64,000 nucleotides of DNA, taken from assembly GCA_008931825.1 (NCBI GenBank), contig QXVZ01023263.1, positions 29,427 to 93,426 on the forward strand, in the 5' to 3' direction. The DNA comes from Phallusia fumigata. Lineage: Eukaryota; Chordata; Ascidiacea; Phlebobranchia; Ascidiidae. Below the pieces are notes generated by a model that was not told the DNA's origin, did not search any database, and was given only the letters and a program-made list of their open reading frames with translations. Positions 1 to 36,000 of this stretch are shown piece by piece. Position numbers and translations under genes: made by a program. How positions within the stretch are numbered: position 1 is the stretch's first letter; each line of letters opens with the position of its first letter.

Positions 1-21075
<21,075 letters not shown>

Positions 21076-24000
21076 CAGTCCAAGTGTTTTATGGAAATTG
21101 TCAACGGTCGGTTTTCGTCGTTGTTTTAATTTTACCCTTTGACTTATTTGATTTACGTTGCTATGGCCTGTCCATAGTATGTAGAATGCGTGGAACATTT
21201 TGTTTCCACCGAAGTCACTTTTGTAAAAACATGTCGTACATGTAGGTTTTTCCGTGCCACAATTTGTCGTTGCGTGTCGCACAGAACAAGTCAGGCCCGT
21301 GTGCATGTCTCTATTCAAACCACGGCATTCATCTTTCACCGAAGATGCAAGTCCAGGCGTACAGTTGAGTCTTTTGTGGTTCACCGTTTGAGGGCGATTA
21401 AAGACCGCTTCCGACACAAAAGAACGCGCAATGTCGTTACTTTGAATCGACTCATCGTCGCCAACATGTTGTGGATGGTGACGTACAATGCGCGATCTAA
21501 GTGTTCGTTTCCTTAGTTTGTATTTTCTCTTCGTCAAGTCGGCAGTGCTTCGTGGTAGATGAGATTTGAAACGGCCATCGCAACGCATGGTTTTCGCCCA
21601 CCAGCAAGTGCATTCACATGAGCATTTTCCACTGTTGCCCTAAACTTACACCTGACAAAGTGTGCAAGACTTCCAAGGTCATATTCTGTTCGGTTTTTAA
21701 TCAAAGCCTGCGATAAGCGCTTGAACCCCCAGACACAAAAGTAGCGCCTTTTACCAAACCTTGATCCAAGGGCCTTTTGAACGTTTGCGTCGGCTATGGT
21801 GCCACAAAGCCGACTTGTCAACACTTTTCGAACCGCAGTTTTAGCGTGAGAAAAGTGTTAAACTCCAACTTTTCCACTTAGAGGGCGTAATCGCAAACAC
21901 CGCCTACTAAGCGGAATAGCAAGTTTCTCGTTCAAGCCTATAAATTTACAACATACGAATCTCTGTAGAGTGCGCCGTTTAGTAAGAATATGATTCGGAT
22001 TAGTCACCCCGGCACATAGTTTTCAATTCAATCAGTATGAAAAGACAACTCTGGCCAAGATCAACAGAAAGATCGCTCAAATGAAAACGATACGCCAGAC
22101 AACACGTCGCCCAAACGGAAACGCGCAACAATAGACTTTCGAAACACAAAATGTTAGTGGACGTTGCCACATGTTCCAACCGAAACACCAGTTATAGCTT
22201 CACGATACGTTTATCATACCAAATTACAGTGGGAAACTTGTGCCCAATTACACGTTTTAAATGGTTGTATATTAATAGACGCGTGGTGCTACAACAGTAT
22301 TGCCAAACAAAATAGGCCACAGTCACACAACGTTAGTCCTTTGCTAACAAGATCGTTTTTCTTATTAGATTTTCCCGGCGCCTGTCGCATTGCCGAATCT
22401 GACAGCCAGCATGAGAGAAATTATAATTCACAGCGGCGCATCGTTATTTGTGTAGCGGCGTTTGTGTGCCCAATAAGTCCCACGCTGAGCTCTAGTGCTG
22501 TTTTCCTTGTGGTCTCGGGGTCTGGGGGTCATGTTTCCGTGAAATTATCACTTCACGCGCAAATCTAAGACGCGCCGAACGCATCATCGCGGTTTAACGG
22601 TCCTTATCCGCGACAAAGCGCCGATTACCACAAAACAATGTGCAGCTCTCCACACTTCATGCAGGGTTTATATTTCTGCACCAACAAATCAATAAAGGCG
22701 CTACCCACATCAAAATATCTGCGCCCTAAAAACCATTATTACATTGTGTTTGTCTAGACATCGCCACGTGGGCTCCGAATATCTCACCACAACAAATCGC
22801 TCTTGTGCTTTTAATTGAGTGCTACATGACAGCGTCGCGCCATCGACTCAATCCGGTGACCTCTGCGGATAAATACGGAAGTTTTCCGGTCGCCTTTTGT
22901 TTCGAACGCCGGGGCCCTATAGATTGCAATACTGCCATGTCATACTCAAGGCAACAAAATTCGTCACAAAAACGTATAGGCGCAACTGCAACTGCTACAT
23001 CTCTGTCTATAGGTACAGACAGTTATTGTAATATCTGGCGTCTAAGCTCACCCCCGCCCACGCTGTCTATCATTGAACGGAAAGTGCTGGAGCCTGAAAT
23101 ACAGACTTTACCACTGAGAATAATTACATTTGCCTGCCGTGTCATCTGGTTCGTGATTCCTGTCGCACAACTCTGCCTTTTCCAGCCTGTCGCTTCCTGA
23201 GCTACCCATCACGCCATATGCGACCACTGACCGTGAAGTCAAAACCGCTGATGGCAGAGGCGCCTTAATCCATATTGGATTTGAACGAGGGGATGATGTC
23301 GCCTTCCTGGAGCTGTCGTAGTAATAAGGCCATTCGGAGTAGACCGATCAGCTGTTTACAGGCCTCGTGCAGGACAATAGGCGTATAGTAGACGTATCGC
23401 TATGAATTTTTACGTCCACACATTCGAAGGAAACGTGCTCGTGTTGGATTTGTATTATCAGGCACACCTTTGACGCCAGTCTATATTTACGCGCCAGGAA
23501 CCGGTTTTCGTCGTTTTTGCATATCCATGTTGCGCTTTGAGTGTTTCGATAAAAGTTAAACTAATATAAAACGTTATGTGCAAATGTCATGCGTTATTAG
23601 ATACACGAACTGCAGCCTCCACCAACCCACAACTCGTTGGGACGGCGTCTTCAAACGACTCTGCCCATTCACGACCCATCAGCTGTGGCCCCTCGCCTGC
23701 ATTAAAAGCTATTTAACGGCGGACACAAAGCCAGCGGACCTTTGACCGTGACTCGCAACTTCTCGGTGTAGTAGACATGAACTGCGGAACACGAGATGTC
23801 TTGTAGCTCAGTGGAAAGACGCAGCCCTGTTGCGGTAATGTGACACGATAAGTAGTCAGACGAAGCCAAGTGATTATGTGTACGGTCAAAATATCACTTC
23901 CACTCTACAATCGGTCGTGACCGCAACAATTCACACATAAGCCATGGCACAAAGCGCCAACACTTGCTCGCAGTTGACACAGAAACGAAGTGCTGTCGTT

Positions 24001-27000
24001 TCCTGATTTAATAAATAAATATGAACGTATTGTGTTTTAACACGTATGCCTTATGTAAACATAAAAAGCAGTTGCATGCGGTTTGGCCACTAATACTTGA
24101 AAAACTGTCCTTCCCTTCCGGCTCTCTTTTGCGTCTATTCTTTTGGGGGCAAATTCCTGTGAAAACGTTGGGAATCGCTCGCGAACTGATGCCTGGCCAA
24201 GACTATACGCACTCCAGATTGGCAGCTGGCCTATTATCGCTGTCCAGCTCACGTCTACGCCCGAGTTGAAGCTTCGCCTGTACTCAGCGCAGTTCAAACA
24301 TGTGAAGTGAGCTTCAAGTGTCACTCGATATTAACAGTGTAACAATATTATCGGCAAGTCAGAAGGCGTCCAACCGATGAAAGAACGAACTACTCGCTGT
24401 AGTATTCGCGTTGTACATAATTCCGCTTCGATTGATGTCGCGACGCCGAAAAAAACGGATTGGGTTGGGACAGGGCATTATTTGCCGGTTTGGAGAAAAA
24501 TGTACTTTGTTGACTTTTCACTGGTCTGGAATCTCTATGCGATAGGCATACACAGGAGGTGTAGGCGCACCTTGTGTGTATATCGTTTGTCACGTAAACT
24601 GCGCTGTGATAGTGTCATGAATCGATTCCTGGCGTTGTCCTGTCAATGACTTGCTCCAAAGTCGCGCGGTTACCCAATGTTTGCACGGATTTCCACGACT
24701 GTGAACCATTAAACCGACCTACTGAGAAACGGCGTTCCAAATCCCGCTTACAATTCTGACAGTGTGCGGTGTCAAATCAACGCATCCCTTCCCTCCACCG
24801 CTGGACTGTAGTAAGAGCACCTGTTTTAACGGCAGATCTGTTTATCTTCGTAAACATTGCGGTTCACCCAGATTTGGTCTGCAGTGCCGGCGTTCGAGTG
24901 CGCGCATGTTTATGTCCCGTACCCACGCTTTTGTGTAATCACTTACCCAGAACCGCCGCAATTTGCGCAGCACACACAGAAGTCAGTCGGCGCACCTGCA
25001 CAACGATTCCGCCATCACCAACATTCTGGGGCTCGGGTCGACGCTTTGACTTTGGGTGCACACACGCACATCAAACGATACGTGTTCATTAAGCCACATT
25101 CCAACAGTTCGGTCCGACCTCATCTTGTTTTATATGAATTACAAAGCACACATTACTTGGCCAATGTCAACTTGCCAATTCAAAGGGCTTCACGCACGGC
25201 TGCTCTTCGATGATATTCATACCTATATACATTATTTATAAGCGTCTGATCGGTTAATGGTTGTCACGAAACGACCTATACCTCACAAGAACATTGAACA
25301 GTTGCGCCACTGCCTGAAAACATCACGAATTTTACTTTCTCTTCGACTAAACTTACACTTTTCCCTCCAGGTGAAAGCAGATAATGCTTTTCGGGAAGGC
25401 AATGATTTCAAATGAGTGATTTCCGTCATTTAATTTGTCGGGCTTGCATAAAGGTTCGGCCGTACAATGGAGCTAATTGGTGCCGATCCCGGGGCACCCG
25501 CAACAACATGCTTTCGACGCTTTGTGTTGTAGTCTCCAAATCTAATTGGAGGTTTCCCGAAAGGCAACGCACTGTTATGACATACATTGAATGGGAGAAC
25601 ATCCTCGTCGGCCGTGAGTGCTTGTCTGGCCAACGCCGGTTGATTGCCTCCTATTATACGGGATTAATGCTCGTAATCGTGTCTTAAACTGCCACCTGCC
25701 GTGTTATTATTTCGCCGCTCAGCGCCATAGGACTCCAGCCTTCGAGAGCTAAATGTTGCTAATTTGTTTCGAATAATATTCTCGCAACGTTCAAAGCGAT
25801 TATCAAAAGATATCGTAAGAATTTTCCGGCGGAATTCTCATTACAACACTGTTTGCTGTTGAACCGAATTTCCCCGCCTCGGGTGCGGCCCTCGTGCTCC
25901 TGCGAGAGTCGCTTTTGAAGGTCCCCTGGGCTTTAACGCTTCCTCATTAAAGGTTTTGCATCAGTCGAGTCAGGCGTGTGTCAACGGCCCTATTGTGAAT
26001 GTGGCGGTTGATGAAGCGATCAAATCCGCTTCCAAGACAGGAAGGAAACAGCCCCAAACCACTCGCACCCTCTGCCCCCGTTCTCTTCCAACAGCAGCGA
26101 GCAGAATTGGAAAACCTCACGGGGTGTGGGTCGGCGCACCAGACCGTCCCGCCCGAAAGTCTTCCACACGGACAAGGGCCGCACGTCTGCTAGGATTTCC
26201 GTGCAAAGTCAACAGCCTTTAATTTGTCGCGTTTACGATCTCGGCCACCTGCCTCTGTGTCGAATTCGTCGCACGTACATTTAACAATACCCCGATTTCT
26301 TTATCACAGACCACAGTGCGTAGGCCCGCGCATAGTCAGTGCTGTTTTCGCAGCCTAAAATATTAGGCTCAACTCCCTTCCTCCCGTCTGTCATCTTGTT
26401 GGCCTCGCTGCGTTAGATTAAAAGACACGCGTGTCCATCTTTGGCCGGTCTTTCAAGCTGGCATGGCGTGAGCGGCAGCGTGCGACTGAGTTGCCCCCGT
26501 CGTTGGCGGTAATTGGCCGTGTCCGCAGCCAGTGTGAAGGAAGCTCGGGTAAACCAACTCCTAAATGTATCAAAGTTCGCCGAACTGTTAAACGTTGTCC
26601 GTTTACATGATCAATCTGGTTTATTTGCTCAAAAATGTATCTGTTTGGCACACTTAAACAGCGGTGAAGGATTGATCTTAGCAGAAAACCTTGCATGTGC
26701 AAAATCAATTGTTATTCGCCCCATCGTTTCTATAAAATCAGCATGATTGGAATTAGTGCTGTATAAAAAGCATGTGTCTGTCGCTAGGTCAATGCAGGTC
26801 AGGCAACGGGACACTGCGTTTTCATGACAGCTTCGACGTGCGGACCCCTGATCCACCCTTCAATACAGCTCCTACACCCGGACGAGGCGCGCCCAATGCT
26901 AATGGATCGGCTTGGAATGCTGGTTGACGGCAGCGCCGGGCACTAATCGACTATTTCAGTTTACAGAACCTCAGGTGTTAGCGGGCCATGGGAAACTATT

Positions 27001-30000
27001 TCGGATTTCTCGTGCAAGGAGTCGTTACGTCATTCCTGTTTATCGACGCCAGCAGACATTACGTCATGGGCATTTTCTACACAGTGGTGGAAAACATTTT
27101 GCATATTTTTACTGCCATAGCACAAACTGTATCTTTTAAAAAACAGATTGCGATAAAATTGACTTACTTGCAAACTTTTATGCAGAAATTTCACAGAATC
27201 TTTATCGTAACAGTTGAGATATACTTTCGTTTTGCAGTCTTATCAGTTTTGGCACATTCTGAGGTTTATAGGAGTGTGCTACGCTTCGTTAATGGACAAG
27301 AAGCCATTAGCGCTCGCATCGCGAATTCCAATTTAACGATGATCTCATTCGCCAGAAAGGATGCAATACATCAGTGGTGTCAGGCCAATTTCCGCCAAAA
27401 AGCGAAGGTCGAGCTACACATCAAACTTAACTGTTACATATAAACGAACTTAATAGGAAGCAATTCCCGCTGGGATCATCAGTTCCGAGCCGCGAACTAC
27501 ACACCACCCTCCCTTCATCTGGCAACGCACAGCTGAAGTTATGACGGATCCACACAATAAAGGTTAATGCATGTTAAGCTTGTGCATAACAAGCGTTATT
27601 TTATTCTATACGCATGCTAAAATCAAGATCGGCGTTCAAAAAGCCCCACTTTCTTTTTGTGACTCCGGTTTCCTTTTGCCAAGTGGCGGCATCACGGCGC
27701 AGGAAGCGGGAAACTGGTATTAGGCCATTCCCGCACTTCAAACTGCTTCACACAAGCTTTGGAAGGGCGCGCGTATGACGCACTCCAGTCCGCTATACTC
27801 GCGCGCGCGACCGAGCAGCCAACACCGACGTGAAACTATACCGGGCAGTGATTAGCTTATTTCAGGTAGACGATAATGAGGCAGTTAGCAAGCGCCACGG
27901 CCACTTGAACGCGACGCGCGCATTTGTCTCTGCGGTCAACGCCATGGGAATCGCAGTAACGCCTTCAGCCTTGTCGCCGTTCTCGTATGTTCTTCACTCT
28001 GTGCCTGTGCATGTACGTACGTAACTCGGGCAAGGCCAGGCCGACGACGGCGTTAAGGACAAGCGGAAACGTCAAATGATTTTTGCGGCCTTGTAACGTC
28101 ACGGCACCGGGTCTATTTGAAGGCGACTTTGTTTCACTGTCAGTCGAGTGTTGAAAGACGTGAGCACATGCGAAGAACCTGTTCGTTGCGACATGGAAGT
28201 GCGGCTAGGCGGAGCGGACGCCCCAATGATAATCCCTAAACCCCAAAACACATTTGTTGCCACTTCCTGTCTAAAGCAACGGACCGCTCCTTTCATGTGG
28301 TTTAATTATCGATCCAAAGTAAAAGTACAAAAAACCTCTTGTTCGAAGTGAATCACTGAAGGAGATGAGTTGGTCTTGGCGCATGGTTTTTGACTCTGCT
28401 ACTTAAATATTCAACTGTGTACGGCAAAAAAACTTCGATCGTGATTGTATTGTCAAAGGTTTTTTTCCAACAACGGAAGTATGCCTCTAAAATCAAACAG
28501 TTTTTACAACTGGTTGACTGAGTTCTCGACCGAATGTTTTAACGATTTTCCCTAAGATAGCCTAATACAGTAAAAATAAGCGCTTGGATTGTCGATTTAC
28601 TAGTCCTTTAAACCCCTCGGCAAGCAAAGAATCCTAACGTCAAAAGCATGGCTGTGGTAATATGTCGTAATTATCAGGTTACTCGAATATGGTGCTGTGA
28701 ATAACATGCTTGCCCCAGACTCACACGCGAATGCCTTTAACATAGGGTTGGAGCATTCCTCTCCGCTACAACCGCCAATTACAGGACAAATATTTCACTA
28801 ATCGCATTACGTAATGCCAACATATATATGTCGACATTGTGCGATGTTTGTTTAAATTGGCCCGTGTTGCCAGGATTACCGCTTGAATAGGAGTTTAATA
28901 TCAGACGCGCAATATCTCTCACGTCTATTGCTACAAAACCGCAAAGGACACAATAAAATAAGTCGCAACTCTACAAGGGCCCTTGTCACGAAAATGATTC
29001 AAGTTGTGCTATACGTGGAATTCTGTCAAAGCTATTGCCGATTGGGTTTATATTGGAGCCTTTCAGAGTTGCAAACAAAGGCATAACGCAAGGCAAAAGG
29101 CAACACTCGACTATATACGTCGCTAAAGCGGTAAACCTATTAAAGGTCCGTATTCCTTTCGTCACACAATCGGTGTCCTGTCCCTACATCTTGACAAACA
29201 CAACAAACAGTGTTTTGATCCGCATTCCCAGCGACTTTATCGGCACAGATTTGCTGCTTTATAAGCAAAAGTTTACAGTGCGCTTTTAAGTCGGTCATTT
29301 GAAACACTATCCGCTTTACTGGCAAAATCAACTCCCATCCCGCAATCGTGTCAAAAGCATGTTGGAAAAAGTTTGGCCTTGCGCAAGGGCCAGCGAAAAG
29401 TGTTTACTTAAGGTCACCTCTTGCGGGGTAATCTTTCCCGGCGCCGAAATTCGAAAATTGCCCCGGTATAAATTCGGCTTGCCAACAGGCCGACGCGTTT
29501 GATCAGACTCTTATCAGATGAACAAATTCTCGCCGCACAAGATCGGATCAAACCGCTGCGAGTTTTTGCAAAGCTATTTGTGGCTGTGTAATAGTAATCG
29601 CTGCCCAAGCAATTGAGCGTGGGTAATGGCGCCCGGCCTTTGATTTCACACGGGTTTGGGGCATTTAGGATCATACCGAAGCGTTTTAACTTTTCTAACC
29701 TTGAAATTTCAACAGATATGCTCAATATGAACTAAATTCGAATCTTGTTATTAAAGAAACCAATGATGTGGCTCGTTGGTACAATGACCGGGTAAACAGA
29801 CATTAGGTTTATAGAGTGGCGCAACATTGAATCTGTTTGTGGCAACACGACTTAACGCGATGTTGATTTAACCTCGCCTCTTTACAGCCTTTTTGTCACG
29901 ACATGTTTAATCTGCGACAATTAGGCCTTCGACCAAGGAAACCGGGGGTGGGAAAGTTGAGGTAATGCAAGCCGGCAGCCATTGGCGTAGTTTTTTTGTC

Positions 30001-33000
30001 TCCGCCACAGACAGATGCTTGGCGATGTTTTCAAGTCGGATCAGATTTGTGTACCAACATCGCTCGACGCCGATTTGTTTGCTTGTGCCATGTTGTTTTA
30101 GCTGCCAAAACTTGTTGGGCATTCCGCACCTAGCAGGGGCGGAGCTGTTGTGACCACAATGAACGCGGCAGAGAGCTTGTGTAAGCGTTGTCAGGCAAAC
30201 TATGTTTAGCTTTAAAATCCGTGTACGGACTAACTTACTTGTTTGTACAGATATGTTCAGAATATTTGATCTTGCAAATATGTACGGTAAAGAAGATTCA
30301 GGTGATTACTTCATCGTTTCGTGTCAATGTGAAATCGATGGCTCCTGGGGGTTTGAGATCAAACAACCTCCTACAAAGCCTCTCGCCTTACCGATCATTG
30401 TTTCGGGGGCAGCGATTATCCGTAACGCGAGCCGGACAATTTTGTCGCTTCAAACGGGAGATATGTCGGCGATTTTTTCCCAAGCCTTTTGCCCGCGCAT
30501 CGTCTATCTAGTGGCTCGTCGTCAAACATTCGACAAGTTTTATCAGCCTCGCTTCGATTGGAAATGTCTGCTCGAGTGACGCGATCATTTAGTCACTGTC
30601 TTGATCTGATGAGGTCCATTTGGCGTCACAAACGACCATTTAAATGTTTTTATCGTCGCACTTGACTTCAAAGTTCAAAAGGACAATCATTGACGTAGCG
30701 AATCTTTTCGGCTCCTAAAGCAATGAAATGGCGACCCCGAAAAGCCAATCGCTCTGTTGTGATTGTAGGGCATCGGAATTAGGATCGGTTTGCAGATGCT
30801 CGAGTGAGTCGGTATTATTTCTGCGACTTTGCTCCCCTCCAGCGTCCCCCATACACAATCAGTTACCATGACCACATGAAAGTCGACTTTCGAGTAGATT
30901 TTTGGTTCACAGGCCGCCTCGTTATAAATAACCAGATTAACCGAACAGATGTTTTTATTTGGAATCCAGTGCCCCTTTGTATGCGCAGGAAGCGGCAACA
31001 CCTCATAATACATCAAATAAGAACCCCCGGCCAAGGTGTTGCGCGTCTTATTCAGCCCATTTTAATAAAATTATCACGGAATTATTTATTCATTTTCTGA
31101 TGCAATCAAATGTGATTGCAAACGTTATCATGTTGAGTTTGCACTAGCAAATGCCAACAAACTGATCTTGTATATTTAACTTATTTTGAGACTGCGACAG
31201 TTGTTTATCCTTGGACAACTGTTTAATATTGCACTTATATGCTTTCCAGCATATCACATTCGGTGAAACACACCCCGACACCGGTGCGGCATGTAAATCC
31301 GCCGCGCATGTTGTGAATCGCATCAGATTAAAGCAACTGCGCTGTTCGGGTTGTTTAGGTGGGCGGGAATTTTTCGGGTGATCGTCTGCCCCAAAACGCT
31401 TCAGTTGTGCTTTCACCACAGACGCGCTGTTGTCGGGCCGAGCACTGGCAATTGAAGACCGACATGTAAAAACATCAAGGGTTGACCGAACAAAGCGAGA
31501 TGAAACGGGAGCGTGCGAGAAAGTTTCGGGATAAACGACCCTTCCTTTGTCCGTGGGCGATCAACGGGGCCGGACAAAACTTATTTGGACACAACAAGGC
31601 AGTGGAAATCGCAACCAAAGGCCCGCGCGAGCGTTAACTAATCGAACTGACGTAATGCCAGCTCTGGGGCAACAGATTGTGGCATGTAGAGTTCCTCTGT
31701 GTAATCCTAACCCCGGCCACCGCCGCTCATAAATATATTGAAGACCAGAGTGGTCCAGAGCGGAGATTACAGAAGTGTTGCTTTCAAGATCGTATTATAG
31801 GCAGCGGTTGAGGATATCATATTACGACGTCACTTAGTGGCAGGCATGTTGGAATGCCGGTTGACGAATCCACGTTGGCAAGAATACAATCTAGTCCGAC
31901 CCGGATTTGTTATTTTAAGGCCCCGATTCAAAATGTAATTTGCCGACTGCTGCCGATTGTGTAATCCAAACAACTATATGTGTGAAACCTTATGATATGC
32001 CGATGTGTTTAAAAAGGGTCACCTCACAAAAATGCAACAAACAAAGAACCGGTTGGGAAATGCAAAAAGATTAATGTGGGTCACACTTTTTGTGAATAAT
32101 TTCAACACGAATCCCCACGTACCTCCTGCACCACGAAAATCGGGCGTAAGTTGCTTCGTATCCAAATTATTTCCCTGTGCAGATATGGCAGCGATGAGCT
32201 GTGTGAGGAGAAGGACGAGACTGCAGACATTTACTCTCCGTCTCGACAATGTTAATCCATCGCCAAGTCCCGCTCGTAGCATTCCAGTCGCGGGCAAGAG
32301 CACTATTTTGCTTAATGCAAGCTCTCGAGTCCTTATCGATGATAAATGGTCGGCGTCCTTTGAAAGTGCAATGTGTCGCCGGGACCTGGAATGCAGGAGA
32401 CGCTTGCCTGTGTCGCATCGACAGTGCTTGCAAGAATTGCACGGCTCCAGAATGTTCGCGGATGCGGGAGTCGCCGTATCGACAAGCTCGCACATCATCA
32501 CAATCCGGGGGAGGCAACGAGCTCTGTTGCTTAACTCATGCAATTGCAAATAAAGATCTTACCAATAAAACCGATAAGTCTAACCAGCCAACAAACTTCT
32601 GTAACCAAAGTACATTTTATTATCAACACTTCCACAATAAATCTGTCCGTAACAGCCAGATACAAAAATCCATGTACCTCACCCCTTGAACTGACGAAAA
32701 TAACTGTCTGATTAATTAGCCTGACTTTCCGTAGGGCCTGATTGTCTTTGCATAGATACGTTGTATGCTTTGTCGAGTTCTGTGTGCTCATTTTGCTTAC
32801 TCCCGGCTCAACCCCCTCAAACTAACAACGGCTTATCTGGCGGTTTCTAGGGGCTTGACGAGTTTGCCAGACAGTCGTCGATAGGTCAAACCAATCCAAC
32901 GCAAACAGTCAGCGAATTACGTTATACTTTATAACGCTCCCTTGTGAAGATCCGAGAACCGAGTGCGGACCGAAAGACAAAGCTTTGTTTGCCGACAATT

Positions 33001-36000
33001 GTGTACACAGCGATTAATAGTGGAACGTTGCAGCTTATTCATTAACCAAGCAGCCCACAAGCTTATTGGAATTGGAGAGCACCGCAACCAAACACGTCCG
33101 AGACCATAACTTTCCTCTTTCCACACATCCAGCTACCAAACCCCGCGAGGTGCAAAGATACTGTTGGCGAAACTCACCCATCGTCATCAGGATTCAACAC
33201 AGGACCTCATCTACCTTCTCTCCAGGGTGCGACAATCAACTTAAAGCTATCGCGCGCTAACGATAGGGCAACACTATAATCCTATTACTTTGTGCAACGT
33301 CTTGGCAAGGACGCTGCATGTCGAGCCCGATGTGCTAAGGATTTCGATCAATCAGCAGCCATAGTTAGATTCATGAGCGTTTGTAAGTTGCACTGTTGGG
33401 TATTCGCTGCCGAAGCTTAGGCAACCCCTGTTACTCCTGGCACAATATCTTCAGCTCATGCAAACCACGCGACAAATGCGACCGTGTGCGTTGGATCAAC
33501 TTGCTGACAGGCTAAGTATTTCTGATGCATTTTCGCCGCGATAACATGACGCGACTTTATGCTACTCTTAAACGCAGAGTCCTGTTTGCGTCTGCGACCC
33601 AATAAACGGACAAAATGGCACGTTGCGTAATCGATAAGCTGGACGTTTGGCGCGTGGGGTGACAATACCAACTCTTTTGCATGGCACCACTTTGCACGTC
33701 GGAAAAATTATCTCAAACGGTCAATTTAATATTTATCGCAGTGATTCATTCATAAATCAGTTCTGTCAAATTAACTTATTTAATTATTTGAGGAAGTCAG
33801 TACAAAAAAGCTGTGGATATTACTGAAAAATTTTCGGATGGATTCACAAGTCCTCACTCCAACGCACTTAAATAACCCACGCATTGACTTTACACAGCTG
33901 CTGCATTTGCACTTGGCAAGTCTCCTCTGTAGATACACCGCCGGATTACAGTTCAACTGCGTTTCGTTAAAGCGCGTATCGAATTCGCTAACTTAGAGCC
34001 TTGATCAGACCAGTAAAGTGGGGAAAAATCCTATGTTTACGAATCGCAGTTTGCAATTCGATGCAGGCGACCCGCGGTTGACAATTTATAGGCGATATGT
34101 CAGTGGAGTTACGTCAGCGCACGAACTGAGACGTCATACGTCAGGCTTTGGAGAAAATGACCTTTGATTCGTGCACTACACCAACTTAAAACACCTGCTA
34201 AACGAAGAGTTGTCGCATTGCATGTTAGATAACAAGACCGTATATATAACTCGTGGTTGAGCTTTTTATTTCTTTTGCTGTCTGTGAAATAATCCAACTT
34301 GTAAAAATGCTTTAAATGGCGTTTAAAATAATGATCAGTTCAAATAATAAGTTCAACTCTGGTTTCCCTTCAATCAAAGGCCGAACGACAGGTGCGCTTA
34401 AAAGCCATGTTCAGAATCAGGTCGTCGATTGAATGCGAATTGCAGCGCATTGCCTAAAATTGCTTCCTATCTCACGCTGTTAAAACTCCCATTCTCCGCT
34501 TCCTATTGCTGCCCACTTTGCCGTAGCGCTAGAAAAAGCGACTCTGTCAGATCCTACGCACGAGCCCCCGTATACAGGAACCAGCGCACCCCTGTCCGGC
34601 ATATCAAAGTGTACACGGCGTTTCAATTCGATTCCCGCGTATTGGCTCGAATGCTTTGTGCGCCTCGCGCCCCATTGTTGCTGGGACGTAAAACATCGGC
34701 ATTTGTAAGATTATCGCATTTGAAACCTCACGTGGAATCGCTCACTCACTTGCGCTGCTCCATTAGCCCTTTCCCACCTTGCTCTTCTATCGAGCCTCTC
34801 GTACCGGAGCGAGCCGTTCGCTTATTCGGATCAAATATTGACTCTTTGATCGCTTTTCGTTTGAAAGTGCATCAAACTGTCGACCACCTGACGTCGTTGT
34901 GATCGCGCACGTCGCCCTTCGTAACCGGTATGTGTCATAGAGCGCCGCGTGTGGCCCGCATCCTGCTATTGCAACACCGACAACCGGCTAACAAGGTCAT
35001 GACGCAGTATAATGACGTCACTTAATTGGATTTGTAATAAAAATAAACGCCAATCGAGGGTAAAGAAATGTTGACGTGTTCAAAATGTTTCGTGGCTGAT
35101 TCCTGGAAACCGCACGGCGGCACCAGAGCAAGTTCACATATCGGCATTAATGTCGCTTGGCATTTGCGCTCGTATGGGTTTTACATGTCTGATGTTTGAC
35201 TTGACGCATTGTCAAATTTATTGCCCTCAAACATCCAAGGTTGGACGATTTACCGCGACAATAAATCCGCTTCGACAAATGTTTGTGGAACAAAAAACGC
35301 GCAGGGAACCGACAGACCCGGAAACCTACACGCGAGCCATTGTAAATATGGACCCGACGCGAGGAAAAAATGGCCATCCGGCAGCTTATGTGGAATATGT
35401 GACATAAATCGTGCCCAGGCACCGTCGCATAATTCTTTAATCTGCACCGAAGTCGATTTCGCCCTAATTTCCCGACCACAGCCGAGAAGACCCTTTGCTG
35501 CTTCCGGCGGGGAAACACACCTATCTGCCGAACGCGTATGGATCGGTTCTGTAAAGGAGAAAAATTACCTTCAAAGGTTGTCTGGGGCTCATAACCCTGG
35601 AATTTATTGTGATCTTTGTTTTAAAGTTGTTTTCATCATGCATGCAAACATAACGTCCTTTGTGAAACACCAACAGTAATCACTTTCACTAGTGAATTTG
35701 ATTTTGAAAAGACTTGGCGATAGAGAAGATGCTTATTCACCTTATTGAAAAAAAGCAATTGCATTTGTGCACCGATATATTAGTTTGCTAAAAGCAAATT
35801 GCGGAAACCAGACTTATCAGGAAAGAAAAGTATCACGCACAAATTACCCCAAATCCAGGGTATGTCTCGCCCATGAATTATGATTCCGGTTGGTCTGAAC
35901 ATTTTCACTTTGAGATTGTGCGCTAAAGCGACACCACTAGGACAACGAGACATATCAATCTTTCAAAACCTCGAAAGTGTTGAGACGCGGTGTTCTGCAC

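Noticed and set aside
23800-23870. tRNA-like A box (TAGCTCAGTGGAAAG)
   Set aside because: No B box (GGTTCGAATCC-like) or acceptor-stem pairing follows at the right distance; probably chance or a dead tRNA-derived fragment.
26988-27443. Plus-strand open frame of 151 codons with hydrophobic stretches
   Set aside because: Hydrophobicity follows from AT-rich sequence; no homology recognised and no exon partners.
32005-32553. Overlapping open frames of about 180 codons on both strands
   Set aside because: No domain, signal peptide or splice context on either strand; the overlap of opposite frames is typical of chance in CG-rich DNA.
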